Source: Acetobacteraceae bacterium (lineage in GTDB: Bacteria > Pseudomonadota > Alphaproteobacteria > Acetobacterales > Acetobacteraceae). From it: a stretch of DNA of 10,466 bases. A model generated the notes under the pieces. That model worked only from the letters and a program-made list of their open reading frames with translations. It had not been told where the DNA came from and searched no databases. A program made the translations under genes and the position numbers. Each line of letters opens with the position of its first letter. Within the stretch, counting starts at the first letter, position 1. Location of the stretch: contig PLSZ01000098.1 in assembly GCA_003164305.1 (NCBI GenBank), forward strand, positions 1 through 10,466, given 5' to 3'. This document shows, piece after piece, positions 1 through 8,011 of this stretch.

Positions 1-599
1 TCAACGGCGACGCCAACGTGCCGTTCTATAAGGAACTCGGTAACCAGGGCATCAAGGCGACCGACATCCCCGTGGTCGCGTTCAGCGTCGGTGAGGAAGA
101 GCTCGCTGGTATCGACACCAAGCCGCTGCTGGGTCACCTCGCGGCGTGGAATTACTTCGAGAGCGTCGATAACCCCGACAACAAGAAGTTCATCGACGAC
201 TGGAAGGCCTTCACCAAGAATCCGAAGCGTACGACGAACGATCCGATGGAAGCGCATTACATCGGCTTCAACATGTGGGTGAAGGGTGTCGAGAAGGCGG
301 GGACGGTCGACGCGGATCCGGTCATCGACGCGATGATCGGCGTCGCGGTGCCGAACCTGTCCGGTGGTGAATCGGCGATGATGCCCAACCACCACATCAC
401 CAAGCCGGTGCTGATCGGTGAAATTCAGGCCGATGGGCAGTTCAACATCGTTTCGCAGACGCCCGGATTGCTCGTCGCGCAGGAATGGTCGCCTTATGTC
501 GAGGACACCAAGGACCTGATTGGCGACTGGCGCGCGCCGCTGAAATGCGGAGCGTTCAACGTGAAGACGAAGACCTGCACCGCCGGCAAGAAAGCCTGA
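1..599 (+). CDS. urtA: Urea ABC transporter, periplasmic urea-binding protein UrtA (partial, C-terminal part)
   Basis: This is the substrate-binding component of the UrtABCDE urea importer; it captures urea in the periplasm and delivers it to UrtB/UrtC. The reading frame is open from the first base (full codons from position 3) with no start inside the window, so the 5' part is missing. About 198 residues remain, roughly half of a usual UrtA of about 400-430 residues. Recognisable UrtA features are the segment VVAFSVGEEELAGID, then GHLAAWNYFESVDNP, and the closing KCGAFNVKTKTC near the C-terminus. The GTG at position 18 is an internal valine codon, not a start. The gene precedes urtB, with 118 nt of hairpin-rich spacer. 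Related amino-acid-binding proteins (LivK, FmdD-type) are the alternative, but the UrtB-E neighbours and the ure genes make UrtA the clear choice. Confidence 0.95.
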   Translation, partial: NGDANVPFYKELGNQGIKATDIPVVAFSVGEEELAGIDTKPLLGHLAAWNYFESVDNPDNKKFIDDWKAFTKNPKRTTNDPMEAHYIGFNMWVKGVEKAGTVDADPVIDAMIGVAVPNLSGGESAMMPNHHITKPVLIGEIQADGQFNIVSQTPGLLVAQEWSPYVEDTKDLIGDWRAPLKCGAFNVKTKTCTAGKKA

Positions 600-622
600 C
601 GCTCGGCGGCGCCAGTTGGAAT

Positions 623-640
623 ACCCGGCCGGTTCCGGGT
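623..640 (+). other. Short GC-rich hairpin in the urtA-urtB gap
   Basis: A perfect 6-bp inverted repeat, ACCCGG (623-628) and CCGGGT (635-640), surrounds a 6-nt loop. It starts 23 nt after the urtA stop. It has no T-run behind it, so it is not a typical intrinsic terminator. It may protect the 3' end of a processed urtA message, but this is inference. Confidence 0.4.
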
Positions 641-643
641 TGT

Positions 644-688
644 GCGAGGGGAGGGGCGGTTGTCTCCTCCCGGCCGCCTCTCCCTCGC
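644..688 (+). other. Large imperfect hairpin in the urtA-urtB gap (possible attenuator, processing site or REP-like palindrome)
   Basis: The left arm 644-659 (GCGAGGG, one bulged G, then AGGGGCGG) pairs with the right arm 674-688 (CCGCCTCTCCCTCGC). This gives 15 base pairs, one of them a G-U wobble, around a 14-nt loop. A competing 6-bp stem, GGGAGG (649-654) with CCTCCC (666-671), cannot form at the same time, so the RNA has two possible folds. No T-run follows the stem, which argues against a strong intrinsic terminator. Similar hairpins behind binding-protein genes of ABC operons are known to stabilise or partly end the message so that the binding protein is made in excess. That role is inferred here. 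The stretch 600-717 contains no gene. Confidence 0.5.
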
Positions 689-717
689 TTCGCGGGTGCC
701 TCTAACGAAAGAATTTC

Positions 718-2307
718 ATGATCCGCCGCTTCGCTTTCGTCTTGCTCGCTGTGTTCTGGATCTTGCCCGGGAGTGGGTATGCTGAGACGGCGGATGACGC
801 GTTCGCGGCGTTGGCGTCGACGAGTTTCGAGTCGGTGCGACAGGGTGTTGAGGGGCTGACAACATCCGGCCATCCGCGTGCGCAGGTGGTGATTACCGCC
901 TTGCAGGACGGCAAACTTTACATGCGGCCCGACAAAGCCCTGTTCATCAAGAATGAAGACGGGACCTTCGTTGATGCCCTGACTGGCGCGGCCGCTGACG
1001 TGCCCGCCGGCGCGTTGAAGCAGGTTCGCGTCAACAACGCGGTGCGTGGCGCGATCGATGCCGCGCTTGGGGCGTTGCGGCTGTTTTCGCAAGACGCTTC
1101 CGTCAGATTAGCGGCGGCCGAGGCGGTGTTTCTTTCGCGCGATCCCGCGGCGCTGCCCGCGTTGGAGCGCGCGCTGGTCAAGGAAGAAGATCCCGCCGTT
1201 AAGCGTCGCATCGAGCAAGCGCGCGCGGCAGCTTTGTTGGCGTCGCCGAACGCCACGGAAGCGGAACGTCTCGATGCGGTGGCGACGTTGCGGGCGCGTG
1301 GCGATATCGAAGCCCGCAGCACGCTGGGTAATCTGACCGGCCAGAGTCCGGCGGTGGCCGCCGCCGCCACCACGGCGATCACTGGCATCGATCGCAATCT
1401 GCAACTCTGGTCCCTGCTGCAGAGCGTTTATTACGGTCTCAGCCTGGGCTCCGTGCTGCTGCTGGCCGCCGCCGGGTTGGCGATTACCTTTGGCGTGATG
1501 GGCGTCATCAATATGGCGCACGGCGAGATGGTGATGATCGGCGCCTATGTCACGTTCATGGTGCAGCAGGGAATCAGGGCGTATCTGCCGTCGATTTACC
1601 CGGCCAGTTTGCTGTTCTCCATACCATTGGCCTTCATTGTCGCCGGTCTGATTGGGGTGGCGATCGAGCGTACGTTGATCCGATGGCTGTACGGCCGGCC
1701 GTTGGAAACATTGCTCGCGACCTGGGGTCTGTCGCTGGTGTTGCAGCAGGCGGTGCGGTCGATTTTTGGTGCCAATAACCGCGATGTCGATACGCCTGGC
1801 TGGATGAGCGGCGCGACGGAACTCGGCGGTCTGACCCTGACGTGGAACCGGATGTACATCATCCTGTTCGCGGTTATCGTGCTGGCCGCTTTGATGGCTG
1901 CGTTGCGCTACACGCCGCTCGGTTTGCGGATGCGCGCGGTGACGCAGAACCGGCGGATGGCGGCGGCGATGGGCATTCGTACGCCATGGATCGACGCACT
2001 GACGTTCGGTCTGGGATCGGGTGTCGCCGGGATGGCGGGCGTCGCGTTGAGCCAGATTGACAACGTGTCGCCCAATCTGGGGCAGAACTATATCATCGAC
2101 AGTTTCATGGTCGTTGTGTTCGGCGGTGTCGGCAATCTTTGGGGCACGACTTTGGGCGCGTTGACGTTGGGTATCGTCAATAAATTCCTGGAGCCGGTGG
2201 CGGGCGCGGTGCTGGGTAAGATCGTGGTGCTGGTACTGCTGATCCTGTTCATTCAGCGGCGCCCACGCGGCATGTTCCCGCTCAAGGGGCGGGCGGTGGA
2301 GGCATGA
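718..2307 (+). CDS. urtB: Urea ABC transporter permease UrtB (long form)
   Basis: One of the two membrane subunits of the urea importer, a LivH-family permease. The 529-residue product has three parts. Residues 1-22 look like a signal peptide with a hydrophobic core and GYA|ET cleavage site. About 23-225 is a soluble, Ala-rich, helical region, probably periplasmic, resembling HEAT-type repeats. About 228-515 is the polytopic permease. The permease carries family landmarks: NMAHGE at 265-270, the cytoplasmic loop PLGLRMRAVTQNRRMAAAMG (400-419) expected to contact the ATPases, and a closing QRRPRGMFPLKGR. Short UrtB proteins have about 300 residues and lack the extension; the long form is common in proteobacteria. 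The ATG at 718 is chosen because it gives the signal peptide, although the upstream GAAAG is only a weak ribosome site. The stop overlaps the urtC start by 4 nt (ATGA). Confidence 0.95.
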   Translation: MIRRFAFVLLAVFWILPGSGYAETADDAFAALASTSFESVRQGVEGLTTSGHPRAQVVITALQDGKLYMRPDKALFIKNEDGTFVDALTGAAADVPAGALKQVRVNNAVRGAIDAALGALRLFSQDASVRLAAAEAVFLSRDPAALPALERALVKEEDPAVKRRIEQARAAALLASPNATEAERLDAVATLRARGDIEARSTLGNLTGQSPAVAAAATTAITGIDRNLQLWSLLQSVYYGLSLGSVLLLAAAGLAITFGVMGVINMAHGEMVMIGAYVTFMVQQGIRAYLPSIYPASLLFSIPLAFIVAGLIGVAIERTLIRWLYGRPLETLLATWGLSLVLQQAVRSIFGANNRDVDTPGWMSGATELGGLTLTWNRMYIILFAVIVLAALMAALRYTPLGLRMRAVTQNRRMAAAMGIRTPWIDALTFGLGSGVAGMAGVALSQIDNVSPNLGQNYIIDSFMVVVFGGVGNLWGTTLGALTLGIVNKFLEPVAGAVLGKIVVLVLLILFIQRRPRGMFPLKGRAVEA

Positions 2308-3419
2308 TCAGTCAGCGTGTCTCCACCCTGACGATCGTTGTCGTATTGGGTGGCGCGATTTTGCTGGCGTTGCTCAATCAACTGACGCCGGAAGCCTCGG
2401 CGGTGCATGTGCCGGTTTATGTGATCGCGTTGGTGGGCAAATATCTCTGCTTCGCGATGCTGGCGCTGGCGATCGATCTGGTTTGGGGATTTGGCGGCAT
2501 CCTGCCGTTGGGTCATGCCGCGTTCTTCGCGCTGGGTGGCTACGCGATGGGCATGTATCTGATGCGGCAGATCGGCACGCGCGGAGTTTACGGCAACGCG
2601 GAACTGCCGGACTTCATGGTGTTTCTGGGTTGGAAGTATCTGCCCTGGTACTGGCACGGCTTCGAATGGTTTCCGTTCGCGGCGTTGATGGTGGTGGTGG
2701 TGCCGGGCCTGCTCGCGCTGGTGTTTGGCTGGCTCGCGTTCCGGTCGCGGGTGACCGGAGTTTATTTGTCGATCATGACTCAGGCGCTGACATACGCGTT
2801 GCTGCTGGCGTTCTTCCGCAACGACATGGGGTTCGGCGGCAACAACGGGATGACCGACTTCAAGGACATCCTGGGTTTCAACGTGCAGTCCGACGCGACG
2901 CGGTCCAGCCTGCTGGTGTTGACCGCGCTGTTCCTGTGCGCCGCGTTCCTTGTCGCGCGGTTCGTCGTATCGTCGCGGTTCGGCAAGATCCTGATCGCCG
3001 TGCGAGACGCCGAATCGCGCACGCGGTTTTTGGGGTACCGGCCAGAGTCTTATAAGCTGGTGATCTGGGTTCTGTCGGCGGTGATGGCCGGGATCGGCGG
3101 GGCACTGTACGTGCCGCAGGTTGGCATCATCAATCCAGGCGAGTTTTCTCCGGCTAATTCAATCGAGGCGGTGATCTGGGTCGCGGTCGGTGGTCGCGGC
3201 ACATTGGTCGGCGCCATCCTGGGTGCGCTGATCGTGAATTTTGGCAAGACATGGTTCACCAGCGCGCTGCCTGAGTTCTGGTTGTTCGCTTTGGGAGCAT
3301 TGTTTATCGGCGTCACGTTGTTGCTGCCGCAAGGTGTCATGGGGCTGTTCCACTCGCGTGACCTGAAGCCGGCGGTGGAACCCGCGCCGACGATTTCCGA
3401 GGAGGAGGCACCAGTATGA
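2304..3419 (+). CDS. urtC: Urea ABC transporter permease UrtC
   Basis: The second membrane subunit, a LivM-family permease that forms the urea channel together with UrtB. The 371-residue product has several hydrophobic segments. Family marks are GHAAFFALGGYAMG (70-83), the UrtC-type insert LPDFMVFLGWK (101-111), RSRVTGVYLSIMTQALTYAL (147-166) and FGGNNGMTDFK (177-187). The stretch around 226-245, containing IAVRDAESRTRFLGY, is the expected coupling loop for the ATPases. The start lies inside the ATGA overlap with urtB. A GGAGG directly before the start is too close to be ideal, so re-initiation after urtB is likely. The acidic tail SEEEAPV is encoded by GAG/GAG/GCA-type codons that double as the ribosome site for urtD. 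Generic LivM is the alternative but is unlikely in this context. Confidence 0.96.
   Translation: MISQRVSTLTIVVVLGGAILLALLNQLTPEASAVHVPVYVIALVGKYLCFAMLALAIDLVWGFGGILPLGHAAFFALGGYAMGMYLMRQIGTRGVYGNAELPDFMVFLGWKYLPWYWHGFEWFPFAALMVVVVPGLLALVFGWLAFRSRVTGVYLSIMTQALTYALLLAFFRNDMGFGGNNGMTDFKDILGFNVQSDATRSSLLVLTALFLCAAFLVARFVVSSRFGKILIAVRDAESRTRFLGYRPESYKLVIWVLSAVMAGIGGALYVPQVGIINPGEFSPANSIEAVIWVAVGGRGTLVGAILGALIVNFGKTWFTSALPEFWLFALGALFIGVTLLLPQGVMGLFHSRDLKPAVEPAPTISEEEAPV
3401..3408 (+). promoter_or_regulatory. Strong Shine-Dalgarno for urtD inside the urtC tail
   Basis: GGAGGAGG lies 7 nt before the urtD ATG at 3416 and is formed by the Glu codons of the UrtC C-terminus. It is the best ribosome site among the transporter genes, which suggests that urtD is translated efficiently as well as coupled to urtC. 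Confidence 0.7.
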
Positions 3420-4165
3420 CCGACGCCTCCGACACGCTGCTTTATCTCGATGGCGTGACCGTCAGCTTCGATGGGTTTCGTGCGTTGAACGCGCTGTCGC
3501 TGGTGCTCGAAGAGGGCGAGATGCGGGCCGTCATCGGGCCGAACGGCGCCGGCAAGACGACGATGATGGATGTGATTACCGGCAAGACCCGTCCTGACAC
3601 CGGAACGGTGGTTTATCAGGCGAGTACCGATCTCACCAAGCTGGACGAGCCGGCTATCGCGGCTTTAGGCATTGGCCGAAAGTTCCAGAAGCCAACGGTG
3701 TTTGAGCCGCAAAGTGTGTGGGACAATCTGTTGCTGGCGTTGGCGGGCGACCGGCGGCCGCGGTTCAGTCTCTGGGCCAAGGAAACCGCCGCCGAACGTA
3801 CCCGCATCGAGGAAATCCTGGAAACCGTGCGGCTGAAGGATCAGCGCGCTCGGCGCGGTGGCGATTTATCGCATGGTCAGAAGCAGTGGCTGGAAATCGG
3901 TATGTTGCTGGCGCAGGAACCTCGGCTGTTGCTGGTCGATGAACCGGTGGCGGGCATGACCGACTCCGAAACGGAACAGACCGCGCATTTGTTGCGGGAC
4001 ATCAATCGCACTCGCGCTGTCGTGGTGGTCGAGCACGACATGGCGTTTGTCCGCGCTTTGGGTGTGAAGGTCACGGTGCTGCATGAAGGATCGGTGCTGT
4101 CCGAGGGCTCGATCGATCATGTCAGCGAGGACCCGAAGGTCATCGAAGTGTATCTGGGGCGATAG
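3416..4165 (+). CDS. urtD: Urea ABC transporter ATP-binding protein UrtD
   Basis: One of two cytoplasmic ATPases that power urea import; LivG-type. All ABC motifs are visible in the 249-residue protein: Walker A GPNGAGKTT (41-49), Q-loop Gln91 in RKFQKPTVF, signature LSHGQ (151-155), Walker B LLLVDEP with Asp175 and Glu176, and switch His207 in VVEHDMAF. The segment KQWLEIGMLLAQEPRLLLVD after the signature is typical of UrtD. The start overlaps urtC by 4 nt and has a strong ribosome site. The TAG stop abuts the urtE ATG with no spacer. Nothing looks damaged; the length is that of the family. Confidence 0.97.
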   Translation: MTDASDTLLYLDGVTVSFDGFRALNALSLVLEEGEMRAVIGPNGAGKTTMMDVITGKTRPDTGTVVYQASTDLTKLDEPAIAALGIGRKFQKPTVFEPQSVWDNLLLALAGDRRPRFSLWAKETAAERTRIEEILETVRLKDQRARRGGDLSHGQKQWLEIGMLLAQEPRLLLVDEPVAGMTDSETEQTAHLLRDINRTRAVVVVEHDMAFVRALGVKVTVLHEGSVLSEGSIDHVSEDPKVIEVYLGR

Positions 4166-4861
4166 ATGTTAAGCGTCGAAAACGTCGATCTGCACTACGG
4201 CGCCGCGATCGCGTTGCGTCAGGTATCGCTGACCGCCGAGGTTGGCGCGGTGACGTGTTTGCTCGGGCGGAACGGCGTAGGCAAGACCTCGTTGCTGCGG
4301 GCGGTCGTCGGGGCGCATCCGATCAGTTCCGGGGCAATCATCTGGGAAGGCGCGAATATCAACGGTCTGCCGACTTATGAGCGGGCGCGGCGGGGTATTT
4401 CCTGGGTACCGCAGGGGCGCGATATTTTCCCTTTGCTGACGGTACGGGAAAATCTGGAAACCGGGTTCGCGGTATTGCCACGCGCGGAACGGAAAATCCC
4501 TGACGAGATCTTTGAGTTGTTTCCGATATTGAAGACGATGCTGCGGCGGCGCGGCGGGGATTTGTCGGGTGGGCAGCAGCAACAGTTGGCGATTGCTCGC
4601 GCGTTGATCATGAAGCCTCGGTTGCTGGTGCTGGATGAACCGACCGAAGGGATTCAGCCCAGTATCATCAAGGATATTGGGCGCGTGATCTCGCTGTTGC
4701 GCTCGCGTGGCGGAATGGCCATCCTGCTGGTTGAGCAATATTTCGATTTCGCCCAGGAGTTGGCGGATACGATCGTTGTGATGGATCGCGGGGACGTGGT
4801 GCTGTCGGGACGGCGGGAGGAGTTGGACGAGGCCGATGTACGACGGCGTCTCTCTGTCTGA
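4166..4861 (+). CDS. urtE: Urea ABC transporter ATP-binding protein UrtE
   Basis: The second ATPase of the urea importer; LivF-type, 231 residues. Visible motifs are Walker A GRNGVGKTS (34-42), Q-loop Gln83 in WVPQGRDIF, signature LSGGQ (133-137) and Walker B LLVLDEP with Asp157 and Glu158. The EGIQPSII segment after Walker B is typical of UrtE. The position of the switch histidine is held by Gln191 (LLVEQYFDFA), as in LivF-family proteins generally, so the UrtD/UrtE pair is chemically uneven at this site. Translation starts directly behind the urtD stop, with only a weak TGGGG ribosome site, so coupling is expected. The last 26 nt overlap the start of ureD, joining the transporter genes to the urease genes. 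Confidence 0.97.
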   Translation: MLSVENVDLHYGAAIALRQVSLTAEVGAVTCLLGRNGVGKTSLLRAVVGAHPISSGAIIWEGANINGLPTYERARRGISWVPQGRDIFPLLTVRENLETGFAVLPRAERKIPDEIFELFPILKTMLRRRGGDLSGGQQQQLAIARALIMKPRLLVLDEPTEGIQPSIIKDIGRVISLLRSRGGMAILLVEQYFDFAQELADTIVVMDRGDVVLSGRREELDEADVRRRLSV

Positions 4862-5663
4862 TGGGCTGCGACGCGCCACGGGAGAATTGTCCGTCGCGGT
4901 GAAGCGGCGGGGTGCTGAATCGGTGTTGGGCGGGCTTCGTCAGGCCGGTTGTTTGAAGGCGCGGTTCCCGAGGGCGCTCACGCTGGGTTGGCTCGACGCG
5001 ACGACCGTGAATACGTCAGGCGGCGTCGTCGGTGGCGATTGTTTGGAGTCCGCGATTTTAGTTGGCGAAGGGGCCCGTGCGACGATCGCGGGGCAGGCGG
5101 CGGAGCGATTCTATCGGTCATTGCCCGGCACTGCGCCATCGGTGGTGCGAACGTCGGTGCTGGTTGGCCCCGATGCGGTGGCGGAATGGTTGCCGCAGGA
5201 GACGATCTTATTCGATCGTTGCGCGCTCGATCGGCGCCTGACGATCGATGTGACGCCCGGTTCGCGCTTTCTTGGCGTCGAGACAGTGGTGTTTGGCCGC
5301 GCGGCGATGGGGGAGCGGGTTGTCACGGCGCGGCTGCGGGATGTGATTCACGTGCGCCGCGGCTCGGACTTGTTGCTGCATGATGCGATCCGGCTGGAGG
5401 GCGAGGTCGATGCCGTACTTGAGCGGACGGCTACCGCCGGCGGGGCTCACGTGGTCGCGACGATGATTTATGTCGCGCCCGACGCGGAAGCCCGGCTGGA
5501 CACGGTGCGAGAGGCCGCGCCGGATTGTGCCGCCAGCGCCTGGAACGGCATGCTGATCGCTCGTATCCTGGCGCCGGACAGCGCGATTGCGCGCCGGACG
5601 GTGATAGCGGCGTTGTCGGTGTTGCGCGACGGACGGCCGTTGCCGCGCGCCTGGCTGTGTTGA
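4836..5663 (+). CDS. ureD: Urease accessory protein UreD
   Basis: UreD (UreH in some species) is a urease chaperone. It binds the UreABC apoenzyme and, with UreF and UreG, forms the complex through which Ni2+ reaches the active site. The 275-residue product is of normal length. Recognisable parts are the N-terminal [14 protein letters not shown] (33-46), the Gly-rich [10 protein letters not shown] (59-68) and [10 protein letters not shown] (118-127). The ATG at 4836 lies inside urtE (26-nt overlap) and is favoured because it keeps the usual UreD N-terminus. An AGGAG at 4818-4822 is rather distant (13 nt) and a GAGG at 4829-4832 rather close. The ATG at 4861, which overlaps the urtE stop, is in another frame and closes after about 14 codons. 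The ureA gene follows after 16 nt. Confidence 0.95.
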   Translation: MYDGVSLSDGLRRATGELSVAVKRRGAESVLGGLRQAGCLKARFPRALTLGWLDATTVNTSGGVVGGDCLESAILVGEGARATIAGQAAERFYRSLPGTAPSVVRTSVLVGPDAVAEWLPQETILFDRCALDRRLTIDVTPGSRFLGVETVVFGRAAMGERVVTARLRDVIHVRRGSDLLLHDAIRLEGEVDAVLERTATAGGAHVVATMIYVAPDAEARLDTVREAAPDCAASAWNGMLIARILAPDSAIARRTVIAALSVLRDGRPLPRAWLC

Positions 5664-5670
5664 GGAGGGG
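5662..5670 (+). promoter_or_regulatory. Strong Shine-Dalgarno for ureA
   Basis: GAGGAGGGG begins within the ureD stop codon and ends 9 nt before the ureA ATG. It is the strongest ribosome site in the urease part, consistent with a need for more structural subunit than chaperone. Confidence 0.7.
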
Positions 5671-5679
5671 ACCGATCGC

Positions 5680-5982
5680 ATGAACCTGACCCCGCGCGAG
5701 AAGGACAAGCTGCTGATCAGCATGGCCGCGATGGTCGCGCGCCGCCGGTTGGAGCGTGGCGTGAAGCTGAATTTTCCGGAAGCTGTCGCTCTGATCAGCG
5801 ATTTTGTCGTCGAGGGCGCGCGCGATGGCCGTTCCGTCGCCGATCTGATGGAAGCCGGTGCGACCGTCCTGACCCGAGATCAGGTCATGGACGGCATCGC
5901 CGAGATGATCCACGACGTGCAGGTCGAGGCGACATTTCCGGACGGCACGAAACTCGTGACGGTCCACGAACCAATCCGTTAA
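5680..5982 (+). CDS. ureA: Urease subunit gamma UreA
   Basis: The small structural subunit of the bacterial urease trimer (UreABC)3; cytoplasmic. The product has 100 residues, the same as the well-known Klebsiella UreA. Family landmarks are the opening [32 protein letters not shown] (21-39), the [13 protein letters not shown] segment and the ending [19 protein letters not shown]. The start is fixed by a strong ribosome site and by the canonical N-terminus. The ureB gene follows after 11 nt, so the gamma and beta subunits are separate and not fused as in Helicobacter. Confidence 0.98.
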   Translation: MNLTPREKDKLLISMAAMVARRRLERGVKLNFPEAVALISDFVVEGARDGRSVADLMEAGATVLTRDQVMDGIAEMIHDVQVEATFPDGTKLVTVHEPIR

Positions 5983-5993
5983 AGGAAGCCCGC

Positions 5994-6302
5994 ATGATCC
6001 CCGGCGAATTGCTACCCGAGCCCGGCGACATCGAACTGAACGCGGGCCTCGCGCGCACAGTGCTGACCGTTGCGAACACCGGCGACCGGCCAATCCAGGT
6101 CGGCAGTCACTATCACTTCGCCGAAACCAATCGCGCGCTGTCGTTCGATCGCGACGCGGCGCGCGGTCAACGCCTCGACATCGCCGCCGGCACCGCCGTT
6201 CGTTTCGAACCTGGGCAAACCCGTGAGATCACCTTGATCCCTTACCTTGGCACGCGCACGGTTTATGGTTTTCGCGGCGATGTTAACGGAGCGCTCGGCT
6301 GA
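5994..6302 (+). CDS. ureB: Urease subunit beta UreB
   Basis: The second small structural subunit; it packs against UreC and helps hold the mobile flap over the active site. The 102-residue product begins [18 protein letters not shown] and contains the hallmark [18 protein letters not shown], then [18 protein letters not shown] and a final [15 protein letters not shown] clear AAGGAAG (5982-5988) lies 5 nt before the ATG. The stop shares one base with the ureC start (TGATG), a coupling arrangement that favours balanced beta and alpha synthesis. Length and sequence show nothing unusual. Confidence 0.98.
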   Translation: MIPGELLPEPGDIELNAGLARTVLTVANTGDRPIQVGSHYHFAETNRALSFDRDAARGQRLDIAAGTAVRFEPGQTREITLIPYLGTRTVYGFRGDVNGALG

Positions 6303-8011
6303 TGGCCCGCATTACCAGACAGGCTTATGCCGACATGTTCGGGCCGACCACCGGCGATCGGGTGCGGTTGGCTGATACCGATCTGATCATTGAAGTCGAA
6401 CGCGATCTGACGACCTACGGCGAGGAAGTGAAGTTCGGCGGCGGCAAGGTGATTCGCGACGGCATGGGGCAATCGCAGTTCTCGCAGGCCGAGGGCGCGG
6501 TGGATACAGTCATCACCAACGCGCTGATCCTCGATCATTGGGGGATCGTGAAGGCGGATGTCGCGATCCTCAACGGCCGCATTAAGAAGATTGGCAAGGC
6601 GGGCAATCCGGACGTACAGCCAGGGGTCGATATCATCATCGGTCCCGGAACCGAGATCATCGCGGGCGAAGGCAAAATCCTCACGGCGGGCGGGATCGAC
6701 AGCCATATTCATTTCATTTGCCCGCAACAGGTGGATGAGGCGATCTCAGCCGGCGTAACAACATTGATTGGCGGCGGTACTGGGCCAGCGACCGGAACCT
6801 CGGCGACGACGTGCACGCCGGGTCCGTGGCATCTGGCGCGCATCATCCAGGCGGCGGAGGGGCTGCCGGTCAATCTTGGTTTCGCCGGGAAGGGTAACGC
6901 GTCGCGTCCCGCCGCGTTGGAGGAGATGGTTCGCGCCGGGGCGTCCTGCCTGAAATTGCATGAGGACTGGGGCACCACGCCCGCCGCGATCGACAATTGC
7001 CTTTCGGTCGCGGATCGTTTCGATGTGCAGGTGATGATCCACACCGACACGCTGAACGAGTCCGGCTTCGTCGAGGATACGATCGCGGCCTTTAAAGGCC
7101 GCACGATTCATGCGTTCCACACCGAAGGCGCCGGCGGCGGGCACGCTCCGGACATCATCAAAGTCGCCGGTCTGGCCAACGTTTTGCCGAGCAGCACCAA
7201 TCCGACGCGGCCTTATACCGCCAATACACTGGATGAGCATCTCGATATGCTGATGGTCTGCCATCATCTGGACAGCACCATCCCCGAAGACGTGGCGTTC
7301 GCGGAAAGCCGTATCCGTAAGGAAACCATCGCGGCGGAAGACATTCTACACGATCTGGGCGCGCTTTCGATGATGTCGTCGGACAGCCAGGCGATGGGCC
7401 GGGTCGGTGAGGTGATCATCCGCACATGGCAAACCGCGCATAAGATGAAGCAGCAGCGTGGATCATTGCCAGGCGACAGCGAGCGTAACGACAATGCGCG
7501 GGCGAAACGCTACGTCGCGAAATACACGATCAATCCGGCGATCGCGCAGGGGTTCGCGCATGAAATCGGTTCGGTCGAGGAAGGGAAGCTGGCGGATCTG
7601 GTGCTGTGGTCCACGGCGTTTTTTGGAGTGAAGCCGGACCTGGTGATCAAAGGCGGCATGATCGCGTGCGCGCCGATGGGTGATCCCAACGCCTCGATCC
7701 CGACACCGCAACCGGTGCATTACCGGCCGATGTTTGGGTCGTACGGCGGGGCGCTGGCGGAAACCTGCCTGACATTCGTTTCGGGCGCGGCGTTGGACGC
7801 CGGATTGGGCAAAGCGTTGCGGCTGAACCGGCGCCTCGTCGCGGTGTCGAATACACGCGGCGGCATCGGCAAATCGTCGATGATCCATAACAACGCGACA
7901 CCGGTGATCGAGGTCGACGCGGAAACGTATGAGGTCCGCGCCGACGGGATACTGCTGACCTGCGAACCCGCCACCGTGCTGCCGATGGCGCAGCGGTATT
8001 TTCTTTACTGA
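6302..8011 (+). CDS. ureC: Urease subunit alpha UreC (catalytic, EC 3.5.1.5)
   Basis: The catalytic subunit hydrolyses urea to ammonia and carbamate at a dinickel centre; amidohydrolase fold. The 569-residue product is of family length. Its numbering is one higher than in the Klebsiella enzyme. Expected residues are all present: nickel ligands His135 and His137 (SHIHF), the lysine to be carbamylated Lys218 and His220 (LKLHEDW), nickel ligands His247 (MIHTDT) and His273 ([11 protein letters not shown]), flap Cys320 and His321 (MVCHHLD), and nickel ligand Asp361 ([10 protein letters not shown]). It is therefore predicted to be active. A GGAG at 6288-6291 lies 10 nt before the ATG. The stop overlaps the ureE start by one base. 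Confidence 0.99.
   Translation: MARITRQAYADMFGPTTGDRVRLADTDLIIEVERDLTTYGEEVKFGGGKVIRDGMGQSQFSQAEGAVDTVITNALILDHWGIVKADVAILNGRIKKIGKAGNPDVQPGVDIIIGPGTEIIAGEGKILTAGGIDSHIHFICPQQVDEAISAGVTTLIGGGTGPATGTSATTCTPGPWHLARIIQAAEGLPVNLGFAGKGNASRPAALEEMVRAGASCLKLHEDWGTTPAAIDNCLSVADRFDVQVMIHTDTLNESGFVEDTIAAFKGRTIHAFHTEGAGGGHAPDIIKVAGLANVLPSSTNPTRPYTANTLDEHLDMLMVCHHLDSTIPEDVAFAESRIRKETIAAEDILHDLGALSMMSSDSQAMGRVGEVIIRTWQTAHKMKQQRGSLPGDSERNDNARAKRYVAKYTINPAIAQGFAHEIGSVEEGKLADLVLWSTAFFGVKPDLVIKGGMIACAPMGDPNASIPTPQPVHYRPMFGSYGGALAETCLTFVSGAALDAGLGKALRLNRRLVAVSNTRGGIGKSSMIHNNATPVIEVDAETYEVRADGILLTCEPATVLPMAQRYFLY

Noticed and set aside
600..717. NtrC/sigma-54-type promoter in the urtA-urtB gap
   Set aside because: No convincing TGGCAC-N5-TTGC pattern is seen; any nitrogen control is more likely upstream of urtA outside the window.
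4169..4879. Minus-strand open frame of 236 codons spanning almost all of urtE
   Set aside because: A compositional shadow of urtE; no known motif, and the + strand carries complete ABC ATPase motifs.
4861..4902. ATG overlapping the urtE stop (TGATG) as a start for ureD or a small peptide
   Set aside because: It is in a different frame from ureD and ends after about 14 codons; the UreD N-terminus requires the frame of 4836.
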